Below, piece after piece: positions 46,910-55,199 of a DNA stretch of 64,000 nucleotides; the stretch's first letter is position 1, and each line of letters opens with the position of its first letter. The stretch lies in the NCBI RefSeq assembly GCF_000816185.1, contig NZ_CP007770.1:1240001-1304000 (forward strand), written 5' to 3'. The notes beneath the pieces are model-generated. The model saw only the letters and a program-made list of their open reading frames with translations. It did not search any database and was not told where the DNA came from. The position numbers were made by a program, and so were the translations under genes. Source of the DNA: Campylobacter insulaenigrae NCTC 12927 (GTDB taxonomy: Bacteria; Campylobacterota; Campylobacteria; Campylobacterales; Campylobacteraceae).

Positions 46910-47776
46910 ATGGAATTTACATTAGAACAAATTTTAATAGCAATGATTTTAACTATTCTTGCGGGTATTTCTACAGCAGTTGGCTCTATAATAGCATTTT
47001 TTAGCAAAAATGATAATTTTAGATTTCTTGCTTTTGGGCTTGGTTTTTCTTCTGGGGTAATGATATATATTTCTTTTATGGAAATCTTACCTTCTGCTTT
47101 TATAGATTTTAGAAAGTATTACAACTCAAGCTATGGTGAGCTTCTAGCTCTTTTATGTTTTTTTGGTGGAATTTTTTTCTCAGCTATTGTTGATAGACTT
47201 ATACCTAAAGATATCAATCCACATGATCCAAAAGATGATTTAAGCGAATTAAAATTTTGTCTTTTAAGTGACAAAGATAAACAAATTTCTAATAATCAAT
47301 CATTTAAAAAGATTAATGTAAAAGCATTAAAAAGAACAGGAATTTTTACAGCGCTTGCTATAGCTCTTCATAATTTTCCTGAAGGATTTGCAACTTTTAT
47401 GGCAACCCTTGATAATATTAGTTTTGGTATAGCTATCGCTGTTGCTGTTGCTATACATAATATCCCTGAAGGAATAGCTGTATCACTACCTATTTATTAT
47501 GCCACTAACAATAAGAAAAAAGCATTTATTTATTCTACTCTTTCAGGAATAGCAGAGCCTATAGGAGCAATTGCAGGAGCATTCTTAATCTTGCCTGTTA
47601 TGAGCGAATTAACTTTAGCTATAACTTTTGCTATAATAGCTGCAATTATGATATTTATTTCTTTTAACGAATTACTTCCTGCTGCAAAAGCTTACGATAA
47701 AGGCCATGATAGTCTTTATGGTTTAGTTCTAGGAATGGCCATAATGGCAATCAGCCTCATTTTATTAAATCCTTAA
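46910..47776 (+). CDS. zupT: ZIP-family zinc transporter ZupT
   Basis: This 288-residue ZIP permease has eight membrane segments. The metal-site helices carry HNFPEGFATFMA and HNIPEGIAVSLPI, the signature of ZupT. Members import zinc and other divalent metals. A His-poor loop with several charged residues lies at about 95-135. The gene has its own promoter box directly before the ATG and ends at a bidirectional terminator with dcuC. Confidence 0.94.
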   Translation: MEFTLEQILIAMILTILAGISTAVGSIIAFFSKNDNFRFLAFGLGFSSGVMIYISFMEILPSAFIDFRKYYNSSYGELLALLCFFGGIFFSAIVDRLIPKDINPHDPKDDLSELKFCLLSDKDKQISNNQSFKKINVKALKRTGIFTALAIALHNFPEGFATFMATLDNISFGIAIAVAVAIHNIPEGIAVSLPIYYATNNKKKAFIYSTLSGIAEPIGAIAGAFLILPVMSELTLAITFAIIAAIMIFISFNELLPAAKAYDKGHDSLYGLVLGMAIMAISLILLNP

Positions 47777-47794
47777 AACAAAAAATCACAAGAA

Positions 47795-47827
47795 ATGAAA
47801 ATTCAGCCATAAAGGCTCAATTTTCAT
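47795..47827. terminator. Bidirectional terminator between zupT and dcuC
   Basis: ATGAAAATT-C-AGCC pairs with GGCT-C-AATTTTCAT around ATAAA, with a single C:C mismatch. It lies 18 bases after the zupT stop and reaches into the dcuC stop codon. A/T runs on each side suit both directions. Confidence 0.75.
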
Positions 47828-49122
47828 AACAATACAAAAACTATAACAATAACCGAAACAAAGCACCCTAAAGCTGTTCGCTTAACAACTTCTAAAGGGC
47901 TAACCCCAGCCATAGTTGAAACAATGATGCAAGCACCCAAAATAGGACTAACATACCTTCCAAGTACTGCGGACATAGAAACTATAGTTCCTAATTTAAC
48001 CTGATCAAAGCCTAAATCTTGCGCATGAATTGTTACTGCTTTATTAAATGCCATAGCTGCAGCATCTCCACTACCTGTAATCATAGCCATAATAAAAGGT
48101 ATAAATGTACCACCAAAACGAACATAATGTTGCTCATTTTTTAACCACTCTATGATGATATCTATAACACCACAAGCTTTAAGACCTGCCACAAAAACAC
48201 TAGCTGCTATAATAATACCAATTATTTCAGCATATGATTTTCCCATACCATTAAAAAATTCATTAAAAATATTATCAGGTTTATTTAGTGTTATGATTAA
48301 AGTCACAATGGCGCCCAAAAGCATTGCTTCGGCTACTTCAATTTGTTTTGTCCAAGTTAAAAATTCATAATTATGCAAAGGACTAGCACCTATAATTAAA
48401 ATCAGTAAAGGAACCAAAGGCATAAGAGCATAGTGAAATTTTACTTTTTCTATAACTTCTTCCTTGCGATTTACTATCTCAAACACTTTTCCTTTTTGAT
48501 AATCTTTTAAAACTAAAGCCATAATCATCAAAGAAAACATTACAATCACTCCAGCAGTTAGAGCGTTAGGAGTTTGAACAATAATAATATCTTGTATATT
48601 TTTACCAGAAATTTCAGAAATAACTGCCGTATGAGAAACACCTGGACTCAAAATACCACCCATAGTCCCGCACAACACCGAAGCAGCTGCCATAGCTGGT
48701 TTAATACCTGAAGCCATCAAAAGCGGGATTAAAGTAGCACCAACAGCTGCACTACAACCAGCTGCTGAAGGTATAGCAATAGAAATAAAAAAGGTTATTA
48801 CAAAAGCAAGTGGAATTAAAAAAAACCCTAAATTTTTTAAAGGTGCTGTAAGAAGTTTTACTAAATGCTGATCACACCTTGTTGCTTTCATAACAAAAGC
48901 AAAACCCATACTAGCACATATTGCTTTAAGTAAAGCAGGTTGAACCATAGTATGCGTAAAAGCACTCAAGGCATCTATAGGCTTTAAAGATACTAAACAC
49001 AAAATAAAACCAACACCAAATAAAACACTTTTAGTTTCGTATTTTTTTATCAACAAAACTATGGCAATTAAAGTCCCCAAAGCAGCTATAACTAAATACA
49101 TATCTTGAATTAAATTTTGCAT
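47824..49122 (-). CDS. dcuC: C4-dicarboxylate transporter DcuC
   Basis: This 432-residue hydrophobic permease has about 12 segments and the DcuC-family features GGILSPGVSHTAVISEI and MAMITGSGDAAAMAF. DcuC mainly exports succinate, or exchanges it for fumarate, under low oxygen. It starts 8 bases after pepE, and an operon with an Asp-dipeptidase would join aspartate release to fumarate/succinate exchange. This link is inferred from location. Confidence 0.92.
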   Translation of the reverse strand: MQNLIQDMYLVIAALGTLIAIVLLIKKYETKSVLFGVGFILCLVSLKPIDALSAFTHTMVQPALLKAICASMGFAFVMKATRCDQHLVKLLTAPLKNLGFFLIPLAFVITFFISIAIPSAAGCSAAVGATLIPLLMASGIKPAMAAASVLCGTMGGILSPGVSHTAVISEISGKNIQDIIIVQTPNALTAGVIVMFSLMIMALVLKDYQKGKVFEIVNRKEEVIEKVKFHYALMPLVPLLILIIGASPLHNYEFLTWTKQIEVAEAMLLGAIVTLIITLNKPDNIFNEFFNGMGKSYAEIIGIIIAASVFVAGLKACGVIDIIIEWLKNEQHYVRFGGTFIPFIMAMITGSGDAAAMAFNKAVTIHAQDLGFDQVKLGTIVSMSAVLGRYVSPILGACIIVSTMAGVSPLEVVKRTALGCFVSVIVIVFVLL

Positions 49123-49130
49123 TTTTCTCC

Positions 49131-49835
49131 TTAATAAGTATATTCTTGATCTAATTTTAAAAGGCTTTCTTGCATAGGATAAGTAAAAATTTTTACATCT
49201 TTAAAACCTACGGATTTTAAGGTATTATTTTTGATCTTTAAAGCACAACCTTCAGGTAAAGCATAAACTTTATCATTAGGATTTATGATCAAATATTCTT
49301 GCAAACGCTCTTCGCGACTTTCTCCATTATGTCCTTTTATTTTACCGCTTATAAAATGAGGATTTATTTGATATGGAAAAAGATTTAAACTATCAAAACT
49401 TTGAGGCATTACTATAGGCATATCATTAGTTGTTTTTATACTTGCACCTGCTATATTTGATCCAGCACTCCAACCTATATAACAGGCACCATTCATAACA
49501 CTATTTTTTATACTTTCTAATAAATCATTCTTATACAGTTGATTTAAAAGCTCAAAACTATTTCCTCCACCTACCATGATTACTTTAGCATTTAAAATAG
49601 CTTCTTTAAAATTATCAAATTTGTGTAAAGATTTTATATTATCTTTTTGTAAACCTTGTCTTACTTTTTCTTCATATTCATCATAAGTTCTCCGAACACC
49701 TGCATAAGGTATAAAAAGAATTTGCTCATTTAAAACATTATTTTCATTTAAAAAAGAATCGATAAATTCTTTTGTATGGCTTAAATAAGGGCTATCTTGA
49801 TAAGATGATGCACTAAAAAGCAAAAGATTTAGCAT
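49131..49835 (-). CDS. pepE: Dipeptidase E (alpha-aspartyl dipeptidase)
   Basis: This 234-residue S51 peptidase has its catalytic Ser123 in GWSAGSNIAG and GGGNSFELL before it. PepE cuts dipeptides with N-terminal aspartate in the cytoplasm. It leads a two-gene unit with dcuC. A TATAAT box lies 25 bases upstream, and GGAGAAAA precedes the ATG. Confidence 0.94.
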   Translation of the reverse strand: MLNLLLFSASSYQDSPYLSHTKEFIDSFLNENNVLNEQILFIPYAGVRRTYDEYEEKVRQGLQKDNIKSLHKFDNFKEAILNAKVIMVGGGNSFELLNQLYKNDLLESIKNSVMNGACYIGWSAGSNIAGASIKTTNDMPIVMPQSFDSLNLFPYQINPHFISGKIKGHNGESREERLQEYLIINPNDKVYALPEGCALKIKNNTLKSVGFKDVKIFTYPMQESLLKLDQEYTY

Positions 49836-49859
49836 ATTTTCTCCTTATAATTTTTAAAC

Positions 49860-49865
49860 ATTATA
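49860..49865 (-). promoter_or_regulatory. Candidate promoter of pepE-dcuC
   Basis: TATAAT on the minus strand, 25 bases upstream of the pepE ATG, within the 246-base pepE/surE divergent spacer. The rest of that spacer is AT-rich with no clear structure. Confidence 0.5.
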
Positions 49866-50081
49866 ATATATTAAACCATTGATACTAATAATAAAAAATT
49901 ATTTATTTTTAAAATATTATTAAATTTTTACATTATGTAATTTTTTAAAAAAATATTATTGTTTTTAACAAACATATATTTATAACTTAACTAAAAATTA
50001 TAATTTTAAAAATAAAAAAGAGAGTTTTTATAAACTTGATGTTAAAATCACATTCTCAATATTAAATCAAAGTAAAAAACA

Positions 50082-50855
50082 ATGAAAGAAATTTTAATCA
50101 CAAATGATGATGGTTATGAAAGTAAAGGGCTTACAAAACTTGTCAAAATGCTTAAAAAAGAATTTAAAGCTAAAATTACTATAGTAGCTCCAGCTACTGA
50201 AAAATCGGCATGTTCGCATTCTATTACCTTAACAAAACCTTTAAGATTTCATAAAATCAAAAAAAGATTTTATAAACTTGATGATGGGACTCCTGCTGAT
50301 TGTATTTACCTTGCTTTACACACTTTTTACAAAAAACGTTTGCCAGATCTTGTAATTAGTGGAATTAATAAAGGGGCTAATATAGGTGAAGACATCACCT
50401 ATTCAGGCACTTGTGCAGGAGCTATGGAGGCAGTTTTACAAGGAATTCCTGCAATTGCTTTATCACAATTTTATCAAGATAATCAAGAAAAATTAGATTT
50501 CAAACTTGCCTTAAAAATTACAAAAAAAATAGTCAAAAATATTTTTAAAAAGAATTTTCCCTTGGATAAGAAAGAATTTTTAAATATTAATTTTCCTTCT
50601 ACAAGAATAAATTTCAAAGGTATTAAGGTTTGCAAAGCAGGGAAAAGAATTTATAATTATAAAGCTCATGCAAATACCAATCCTAGAGGTGTGCGGTATT
50701 ATTGGTTGGCTACAACTAACCTTGATCATGAGCATGAAAAAAGATCTGATATTGCACTTTTAAAACAAGGTTATGTCACAATAACCCCTATAATGCTTGA
50801 TCTAACAGCTTATAAACAAATAAAAAATCTCAAAAAATGGATAAAAAATGGATAG
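50082..50855 (+). CDS. surE: 5'/3'-nucleotidase SurE
   Basis: This 257-residue protein starts with the ITNDDGYESKG motif, whose two Asp residues bind metal. SACSHSIT and ISGINKGANIGEDI follow. SurE removes phosphate from nucleoside monophosphates and polyphosphate. A TAAAAT box lies 34 bases upstream. It overlaps tcdA by 8 bases, starting a three-gene plus-strand unit. Confidence 0.96.
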   Translation: MKEILITNDDGYESKGLTKLVKMLKKEFKAKITIVAPATEKSACSHSITLTKPLRFHKIKKRFYKLDDGTPADCIYLALHTFYKKRLPDLVISGINKGANIGEDITYSGTCAGAMEAVLQGIPAIALSQFYQDNQEKLDFKLALKITKKIVKNIFKKNFPLDKKEFLNINFPSTRINFKGIKVCKAGKRIYNYKAHANTNPRGVRYYWLATTNLDHEHEKRSDIALLKQGYVTITPIMLDLTAYKQIKNLKKWIKNG

Positions 50856-51495
50856 ATACACTCGTATAAAATGGCTTGTAAATGATGATAATTTTGCCAA
50901 AATTCAAAACACTAAAGTTTTAGTTTGTGGGCTTGGGGGTGTTGGCGGAATATGTGTAGATGCCTTATATCGCAGTGGTTTTACCAATCTTACCTTAATA
51001 GATGCTGATAAATTTGAAGTCACAAATCAAAACCGCCAACTTCATAGTGAAAACATAGGTGAAGAGAAAGCTAAAGTTTTTGAAAAAATTTATAAAGCTA
51101 AGGGAATAGTAAGCAAAATTGACAATCAATTTTTAAATGAATTTGATTTAAGTAAATTTGATTTAATCATCGATGCGATTGATGACATACCAGCCAAAGT
51201 AGCTTTAGTAAATTTAATCAATTTTAAAAAACAAATTTTTATTTCATCAACTGGCGGAGCTAGAAAATTAGATCCTACACGCATAAGAACAACAAGTATT
51301 TTTAAAACTTATGGCGATGCACTTGCAAAAAAATTCCGTTATGAACTTAGAAAATCTGGATTTAAGGGAAATTTTGATGTAGTATTTTCTGATGAAGAAG
51401 CAAATTGCAAAAATCTTGGCTCCTTTATGGGTGTCACAGCTTCATTTGGACTTGCTTTAGCTTCTTTAGCTTTAAGAAAAGTACTTGAAAAATAA
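50848..51495 (+). CDS. tcdA: tRNA threonylcarbamoyladenosine dehydratase TcdA-like
   Basis: This 215-residue E1-like/ThiF-fold protein has the ATP-binding GLGGVGG near residue 28 and DADKFEVTNQNRQ for adenylation. DPTRIRTTSIFKTYGDAL is close to the TcdA/CsdL pattern rather than MoeB or ThiF. It cyclises t6A37 in tRNA. Some annotations call such genes ThiF/MoeB. It ends one base into the OXA gene. Confidence 0.8.
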   Translation: MDRYTRIKWLVNDDNFAKIQNTKVLVCGLGGVGGICVDALYRSGFTNLTLIDADKFEVTNQNRQLHSENIGEEKAKVFEKIYKAKGIVSKIDNQFLNEFDLSKFDLIIDAIDDIPAKVALVNLINFKKQIFISSTGGARKLDPTRIRTTSIFKTYGDALAKKFRYELRKSGFKGNFDVVFSDEEANCKNLGSFMGVTASFGLALASLALRKVLEK

Positions 51496-52253
51496 TGCGA
51501 TGGTTTTTATTTATAAGTATTTTATGTAATCTTACTTTTTCAAATGAAATTTTGCAAGATATTTTTAAAGATTACAATGAAAGTGGAATTTTTATTGCAT
51601 ATGATGGTAAAAATTATTATAGCAATGATTTTAAAAAAACAGATAAAAGAATTTTACCTGCTTCTACTTTTAAGATTTTCAATGCCCTAATAGCACTTAA
51701 TGAAGGCGTTGTAAAAGATATCAATGAAATTTTTTATCACTACAAAGGTGAAAAAGTATTTTTACCATCTTGGAAAAATAATGCAAATTTAGCCCTAGCT
51801 ATGCAAAGATCTCAAGTTACTGTATTTAAGAAATTAGCTAGAAAAATTGGCTTAGAAAAAATGCAAGCGAATTTAAATAAACTCAACTACGGTAATAAAA
51901 CAATAAGTAAAATAGATGAATTTTGGCTTGATAATTCCTTAAAAATAAGTCCAAAAGAACAAGCAAATTTGCTTTTTAAGCTCGCTAACTTAGCATTAGA
52001 TTATCCTAAAAATATACAAAAAGAACTTATAAATATCATCAAACTAAGCGAAAATAATCATTATGAACTTTTTGCAAAAACAGGTTGGGGTTTAGATAAA
52101 TTTGGGCAAATAGTGGGTTTTGCAAAAGATAAAAAATCTCATCAAATTTATGCTTTTGCTTTATGTATGGATATAAGTGATTTTAATAAACTTTATCTAA
52201 GAGAGAAGTTAGCAAAAAAATATCTATCAAACTTAATCAAATTTGGCACATAA
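51495..52253 (+). CDS. Class D (OXA-type) beta-lactamase
   Basis: This 252-residue protein has a short signal peptide (MRWFLFISILCNLTFS). The class D motifs are intact: STFK at 57-60 with Ser57 as nucleophile, SQV in QRSQVTVFKK, YGN in LNYGNKT, and KTG in FAKTGWG. The carboxylated lysine would be Lys60. The OXA enzymes of Campylobacter hydrolyse penicillins. Its start overlaps tcdA by one base, so it is read with surE and tcdA, with no own promoter visible. Its last 17 bases overlap bioC on the opposite strand. Confidence 0.92.
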   Translation: MRWFLFISILCNLTFSNEILQDIFKDYNESGIFIAYDGKNYYSNDFKKTDKRILPASTFKIFNALIALNEGVVKDINEIFYHYKGEKVFLPSWKNNANLALAMQRSQVTVFKKLARKIGLEKMQANLNKLNYGNKTISKIDEFWLDNSLKISPKEQANLLFKLANLALDYPKNIQKELINIIKLSENNHYELFAKTGWGLDKFGQIVGFAKDKKSHQIYAFALCMDISDFNKLYLREKLAKKYLSNLIKFGT

Positions 52254-52944
52254 AAAATAAAGGATGATAAGTTAAGGTATTTTGAAATTCTTTTTCATAA
52301 TTTTTCAAAAATTCTTTTCCTATAAAAAATTTTTTCTGCAAGGCATTTACTCCGCTTAGTTTTAAATGTTTAAAAAGTCCTAAAGTAGAGTTAAATTTCA
52401 AATTTACAACCTTTTCTTTAGCTTGCAAAACTTTAAAATTTGTAGAAAGTTTTTTTGAAATTTGCTCTAAACTCAAATAATCTAATGACAAATTTGTGCT
52501 TTGTTTTATTTGTATGAAATTTTTTTCTCCAAAGGTAGAAAAAAGTAAAATCCCATTTTTATTTAGCATGCTCGTAAAATTTTCTAAAAGATCATCTATC
52601 TTTAACCACTGCATACAAGCATTTGAAGCTATAAGATCAAATTTTTTCGTATAAAAATGATGATTTTTAAGTTCATTCATATCAAAAATGCCAAATTCTT
52701 CATATCGACAAGGATTTTCAAAGAAATAAATATCATTTAAAAAATACTTTTTAAATTTTATATTTTTTTGCAGCATTTGACTAAATTCTCCTGTGCCACA
52801 TCCAAACTCAAGTACCTCATCAAAACAACTTAAATCACTTTCAATAAGCATTTCGCAAAGCTCTTTAGCCATGTCTTTTTGCACAGGCGTATTTGTATTA
52901 TAAGTGTCTTTTGCTCTTATGAAAGATTGCAAAGCTCTTCCCAA
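52237..52944 (-). CDS. bioC: Malonyl-ACP O-methyltransferase BioC
   Basis: This is a SAM methyltransferase of about 235 residues with the binding loop EFGCGTGEFS. BioC methylates malonyl-ACP to disguise it as a fatty acid starter for pimelate synthesis. The start is uncertain. A TTG at 52944 gives the longest form, and a TTG at 52932 has GGAAGAG upstream; both lie inside the bioG 3' end, and no ATG suits. It is the last gene of a bioF-bioG-bioC unit, with the OXA gene converging. Confidence 0.88.
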   Translation of the reverse strand: MGRALQSFIRAKDTYNTNTPVQKDMAKELCEMLIESDLSCFDEVLEFGCGTGEFSQMLQKNIKFKKYFLNDIYFFENPCRYEEFGIFDMNELKNHHFYTKKFDLIASNACMQWLKIDDLLENFTSMLNKNGILLFSTFGEKNFIQIKQSTNLSLDYLSLEQISKKLSTNFKVLQAKEKVVNLKFNSTLGLFKHLKLSGVNALQKKFFIGKEFLKNYEKEFQNTLTYHPLFFMCQI

Positions 52945-53543
52945 GTGTGGTATTTAAAAAATGCAAAATGTGGCTCATCAACAAACCTTGCTTTTTCTTT
53001 GAAAAAATTTAAAGTATGTTTAGGTGGGAAAATTTTATCATCTTTGCTAATTATCGCTTTAGCCCAAGTGAAATTTTCATTTAAATCTTTAGTACAAAAC
53101 TCATATAAGCTAAAAAGCTCATTTTTTAAATGCTCACTTTCTTCAAAGTAAAACCAGCCACTCAAATTAGCTCTTTTTTCAAACAAATTTGCTTTAAAAT
53201 CTTTTAAAACAAATCTTTTCATTGTAAACTTATAAATAGCATTTTTAATCCCGAATTCATCATTTATAGCCAAATTTGTACCATTTATAGCTATTTTTTT
53301 ATCAAATTTTAAATCTTTTAAAATTTTACTCGCTACACAAACTCCCATAGAAAAGCCAACAAGAATAATTTTTTCAAATTTATTAAGATTAAATTCCCAA
53401 TCAAAACTCGTATAATCATACACCATTAAAACATTTACATCACTTTTTAAATGCGTAAAATGGCTAAAATGCGAACAAAACCCTGAAAAAAACAAAATCA
53501 ACTCGCGCGAATTTGCATTTTCATGTAAAAAATGAGTTTTCAA
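52917..53543 (-). CDS. bioG: Pimeloyl-ACP methyl ester esterase BioG
   Basis: This 208-residue alpha/beta hydrolase of the DUF452/BioG type has a nucleophile elbow GFSMGV with Ser65. A His near the C-terminus (192 or 199) would complete the triad. BioG removes the methyl ester at the end of the BioC-initiated pimelate route, replacing BioH. It lies between bioF and bioC, and the overlap with each (4 and up to 28 bases) couples translation. Confidence 0.9.
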   Translation of the reverse strand: MKTHFLHENANSRELILFFSGFCSHFSHFTHLKSDVNVLMVYDYTSFDWEFNLNKFEKIILVGFSMGVCVASKILKDLKFDKKIAINGTNLAINDEFGIKNAIYKFTMKRFVLKDFKANLFEKRANLSGWFYFEESEHLKNELFSLYEFCTKDLNENFTWAKAIISKDDKIFPPKHTLNFFKEKARFVDEPHFAFFKYHTWEELCNLS

Positions 53544-54664
53544 AATACCTCCAAAACTTTTTCTAAATCTTTTTTCACTAGCCCAGCATGCAAAGAAAAA
53601 CGAATTCTAGCTGTATTTTTAGCCACTGTTGGCTCTTTAATAGCAAGCGCAAAAACACCTTTTTCTAAAAGCTTTTGAGAAATTTTACTAGCTAATGTAT
53701 TTTGCCCTAAAACAAAAGAGATGATATAAGCCTCACCTAAAACTGCACCTTTGCTTGCCAAAGCATTTTTAAACCAAGTGCTTAGCTCCAAAAGCTCATT
53801 TCTTTGAGTGTTAAATTCGTGCAAATGCTTAAATACATGCAAAGTCCAAGCTACATTGATAGGTGCAATAGCGGTTGAATATATAAAAGCTCTTGCTTTA
53901 TTGATAAAAAATTCTTTTTCATCGCTTATCATGCAAGCTCCCATAGAAGCTATGGCCTTACCAAAGGTAAAAACTAAAAAATCTATTTCCTTTTCTAAGC
54001 CCAAAAAATTCACATAACCCAAACCATTATCTCCAAAACACCCCACACTATGTGCTTCATCTATATAAATTTTTATATTTTTGTATTCTTTTTTTAAGCT
54101 TACAAATTCTTTTATAGGTGCAAAATCCCCGTCCATACTAAATAAAGCTTCACTTATGATAATGATGTTTTCAAATTCTTTATAATGCTTTTGTACTAAG
54201 CTTTGTAAATGCTCTATATCATTGTGTTTAAATCTTATAAATTTAGCCCCACCAAGCCTTAAACCATCAATGATACTTGCATGCACTTGTTTATCCGCTA
54301 AAAACAAAGTATTTTTAATACTTGCTAAAGCTTGTAAACAGCTTATATTTAAAGCATAGCCATTATTAAAATGTAAGATTTTTCTGCCTAACTTAGCTTC
54401 TAAAAAGCTTTCAAATTCATCAAAAATAGCATAATTTCCACTCAAACTTCTTGAGCTTGAACTAGAAAATTCAAATTCTTTTAAATGTGTTAAAAAATCT
54501 TGCTTTAACGCTTTTTCATTGCTTAAATTTAAATAATCATTTCCTGCTAAATTTAGCAATTTTTGCTCATTATAAATAACATATTTTCCATCATGCTTTA
54601 ATGAGCGTAAAATTCTAAAATTATCTTGTTGTTTTAATTCATCTAAAATTTGCGTAATTTGCAT
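53540..54664 (-). CDS. bioF: 8-amino-7-oxononanoate synthase BioF
   Basis: This 374-residue PLP enzyme has its lysine in LVFTFGKAIASMGA and the DEAHSVGCFG motif. It joins pimeloyl-ACP and alanine to give 8-amino-7-oxononanoate. Its start overlaps no upstream gene; the Sel1 gene lies 23 bases before it, and the two may be co-transcribed. Confidence 0.94.
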   Translation of the reverse strand: MQITQILDELKQQDNFRILRSLKHDGKYVIYNEQKLLNLAGNDYLNLSNEKALKQDFLTHLKEFEFSSSSSRSLSGNYAIFDEFESFLEAKLGRKILHFNNGYALNISCLQALASIKNTLFLADKQVHASIIDGLRLGGAKFIRFKHNDIEHLQSLVQKHYKEFENIIIISEALFSMDGDFAPIKEFVSLKKEYKNIKIYIDEAHSVGCFGDNGLGYVNFLGLEKEIDFLVFTFGKAIASMGACMISDEKEFFINKARAFIYSTAIAPINVAWTLHVFKHLHEFNTQRNELLELSTWFKNALASKGAVLGEAYIISFVLGQNTLASKISQKLLEKGVFALAIKEPTVAKNTARIRFSLHAGLVKKDLEKVLEVF

Positions 54665-54687
54665 TATTTTTTAAGCCTTATGTAGTT

Positions 54688-55068
54688 TTAACAATCTAAA
54701 TCATCTCTTAAATCACAAGCTTTTCCAAAATATTCTAAAGCTTTAGAAATATCTTTTCTAACACCAGATCCAATTGCATACATAGCTCCAAGATTAAAAC
54801 AACCTAAATCACTATTTAAGTCACAAGATTTTTGATATAATTCAACTGCTTTAAAATTATCCTTTTTTATGCCAGATCCATTTGCATACATAATTCCAAG
54901 ATTAAAACAACCTAAACCATCATTTAAGTCACAAGATTTTTTAAAGCATTTTAAAGCTATTAAATAATCGCCTCTATCGTAAGCTTTAATTCCTTTTGCA
55001 ACCAAATCCTCTTGCGAGTATACAAAATTTAAAAATAAAATTGCTAATACAATTAATACTTTTTTCAT
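54688..55068 (-). CDS. Secreted Sel1-repeat (Hcp-like) protein
   Basis: This 126-residue protein has a signal peptide (MKKVLIVLAILFLNFVYS) followed by Sel1 repeats. Cys pairs with seven residues between occur at 46/54, 82/90 and 118/126, the pattern of Helicobacter cysteine-rich Hcp proteins. It ends at the last Cys, so it is short for the family, whose members usually have four or more repeats. Hcp proteins bind partners in the periplasm or outside; beta-lactam binding was reported for some. No specific role follows from its bio gene neighbours. Confidence 0.85.
   Translation of the reverse strand: MKKVLIVLAILFLNFVYSQEDLVAKGIKAYDRGDYLIALKCFKKSCDLNDGLGCFNLGIMYANGSGIKKDNFKAVELYQKSCDLNSDLGCFNLGAMYAIGSGVRKDISKALEYFGKACDLRDDLDC
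54715..54930 (-). repeat. Two tandem 108-bp Sel1 repeats
   Basis: The gene has a 36-codon period: residues 47-82 and 83-118. They share CFNLG-x-MYA-x-GSG and KD positions. Identity is high at DNA level within the core, so unequal recombination could change copy number. Confidence 0.7.
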
Positions 55069-55199
55069 GTTTTACTCTAAATTTAAGATAAAAGACTAAT
55101 TATATAAATATTTTACAAATAATACTTTTTTCATTTTAAAACATAAATTTGACTAAAAAAATTGTAGTATCATTAAAATAAAAAATCAAAGAAGCAAAT

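Noticed and set aside
49836-50081. RNA gene between pepE and surE
   Set aside because: The spacer is AT-rich with only promoter-like boxes; no stable stem or tRNA-like fold is seen.
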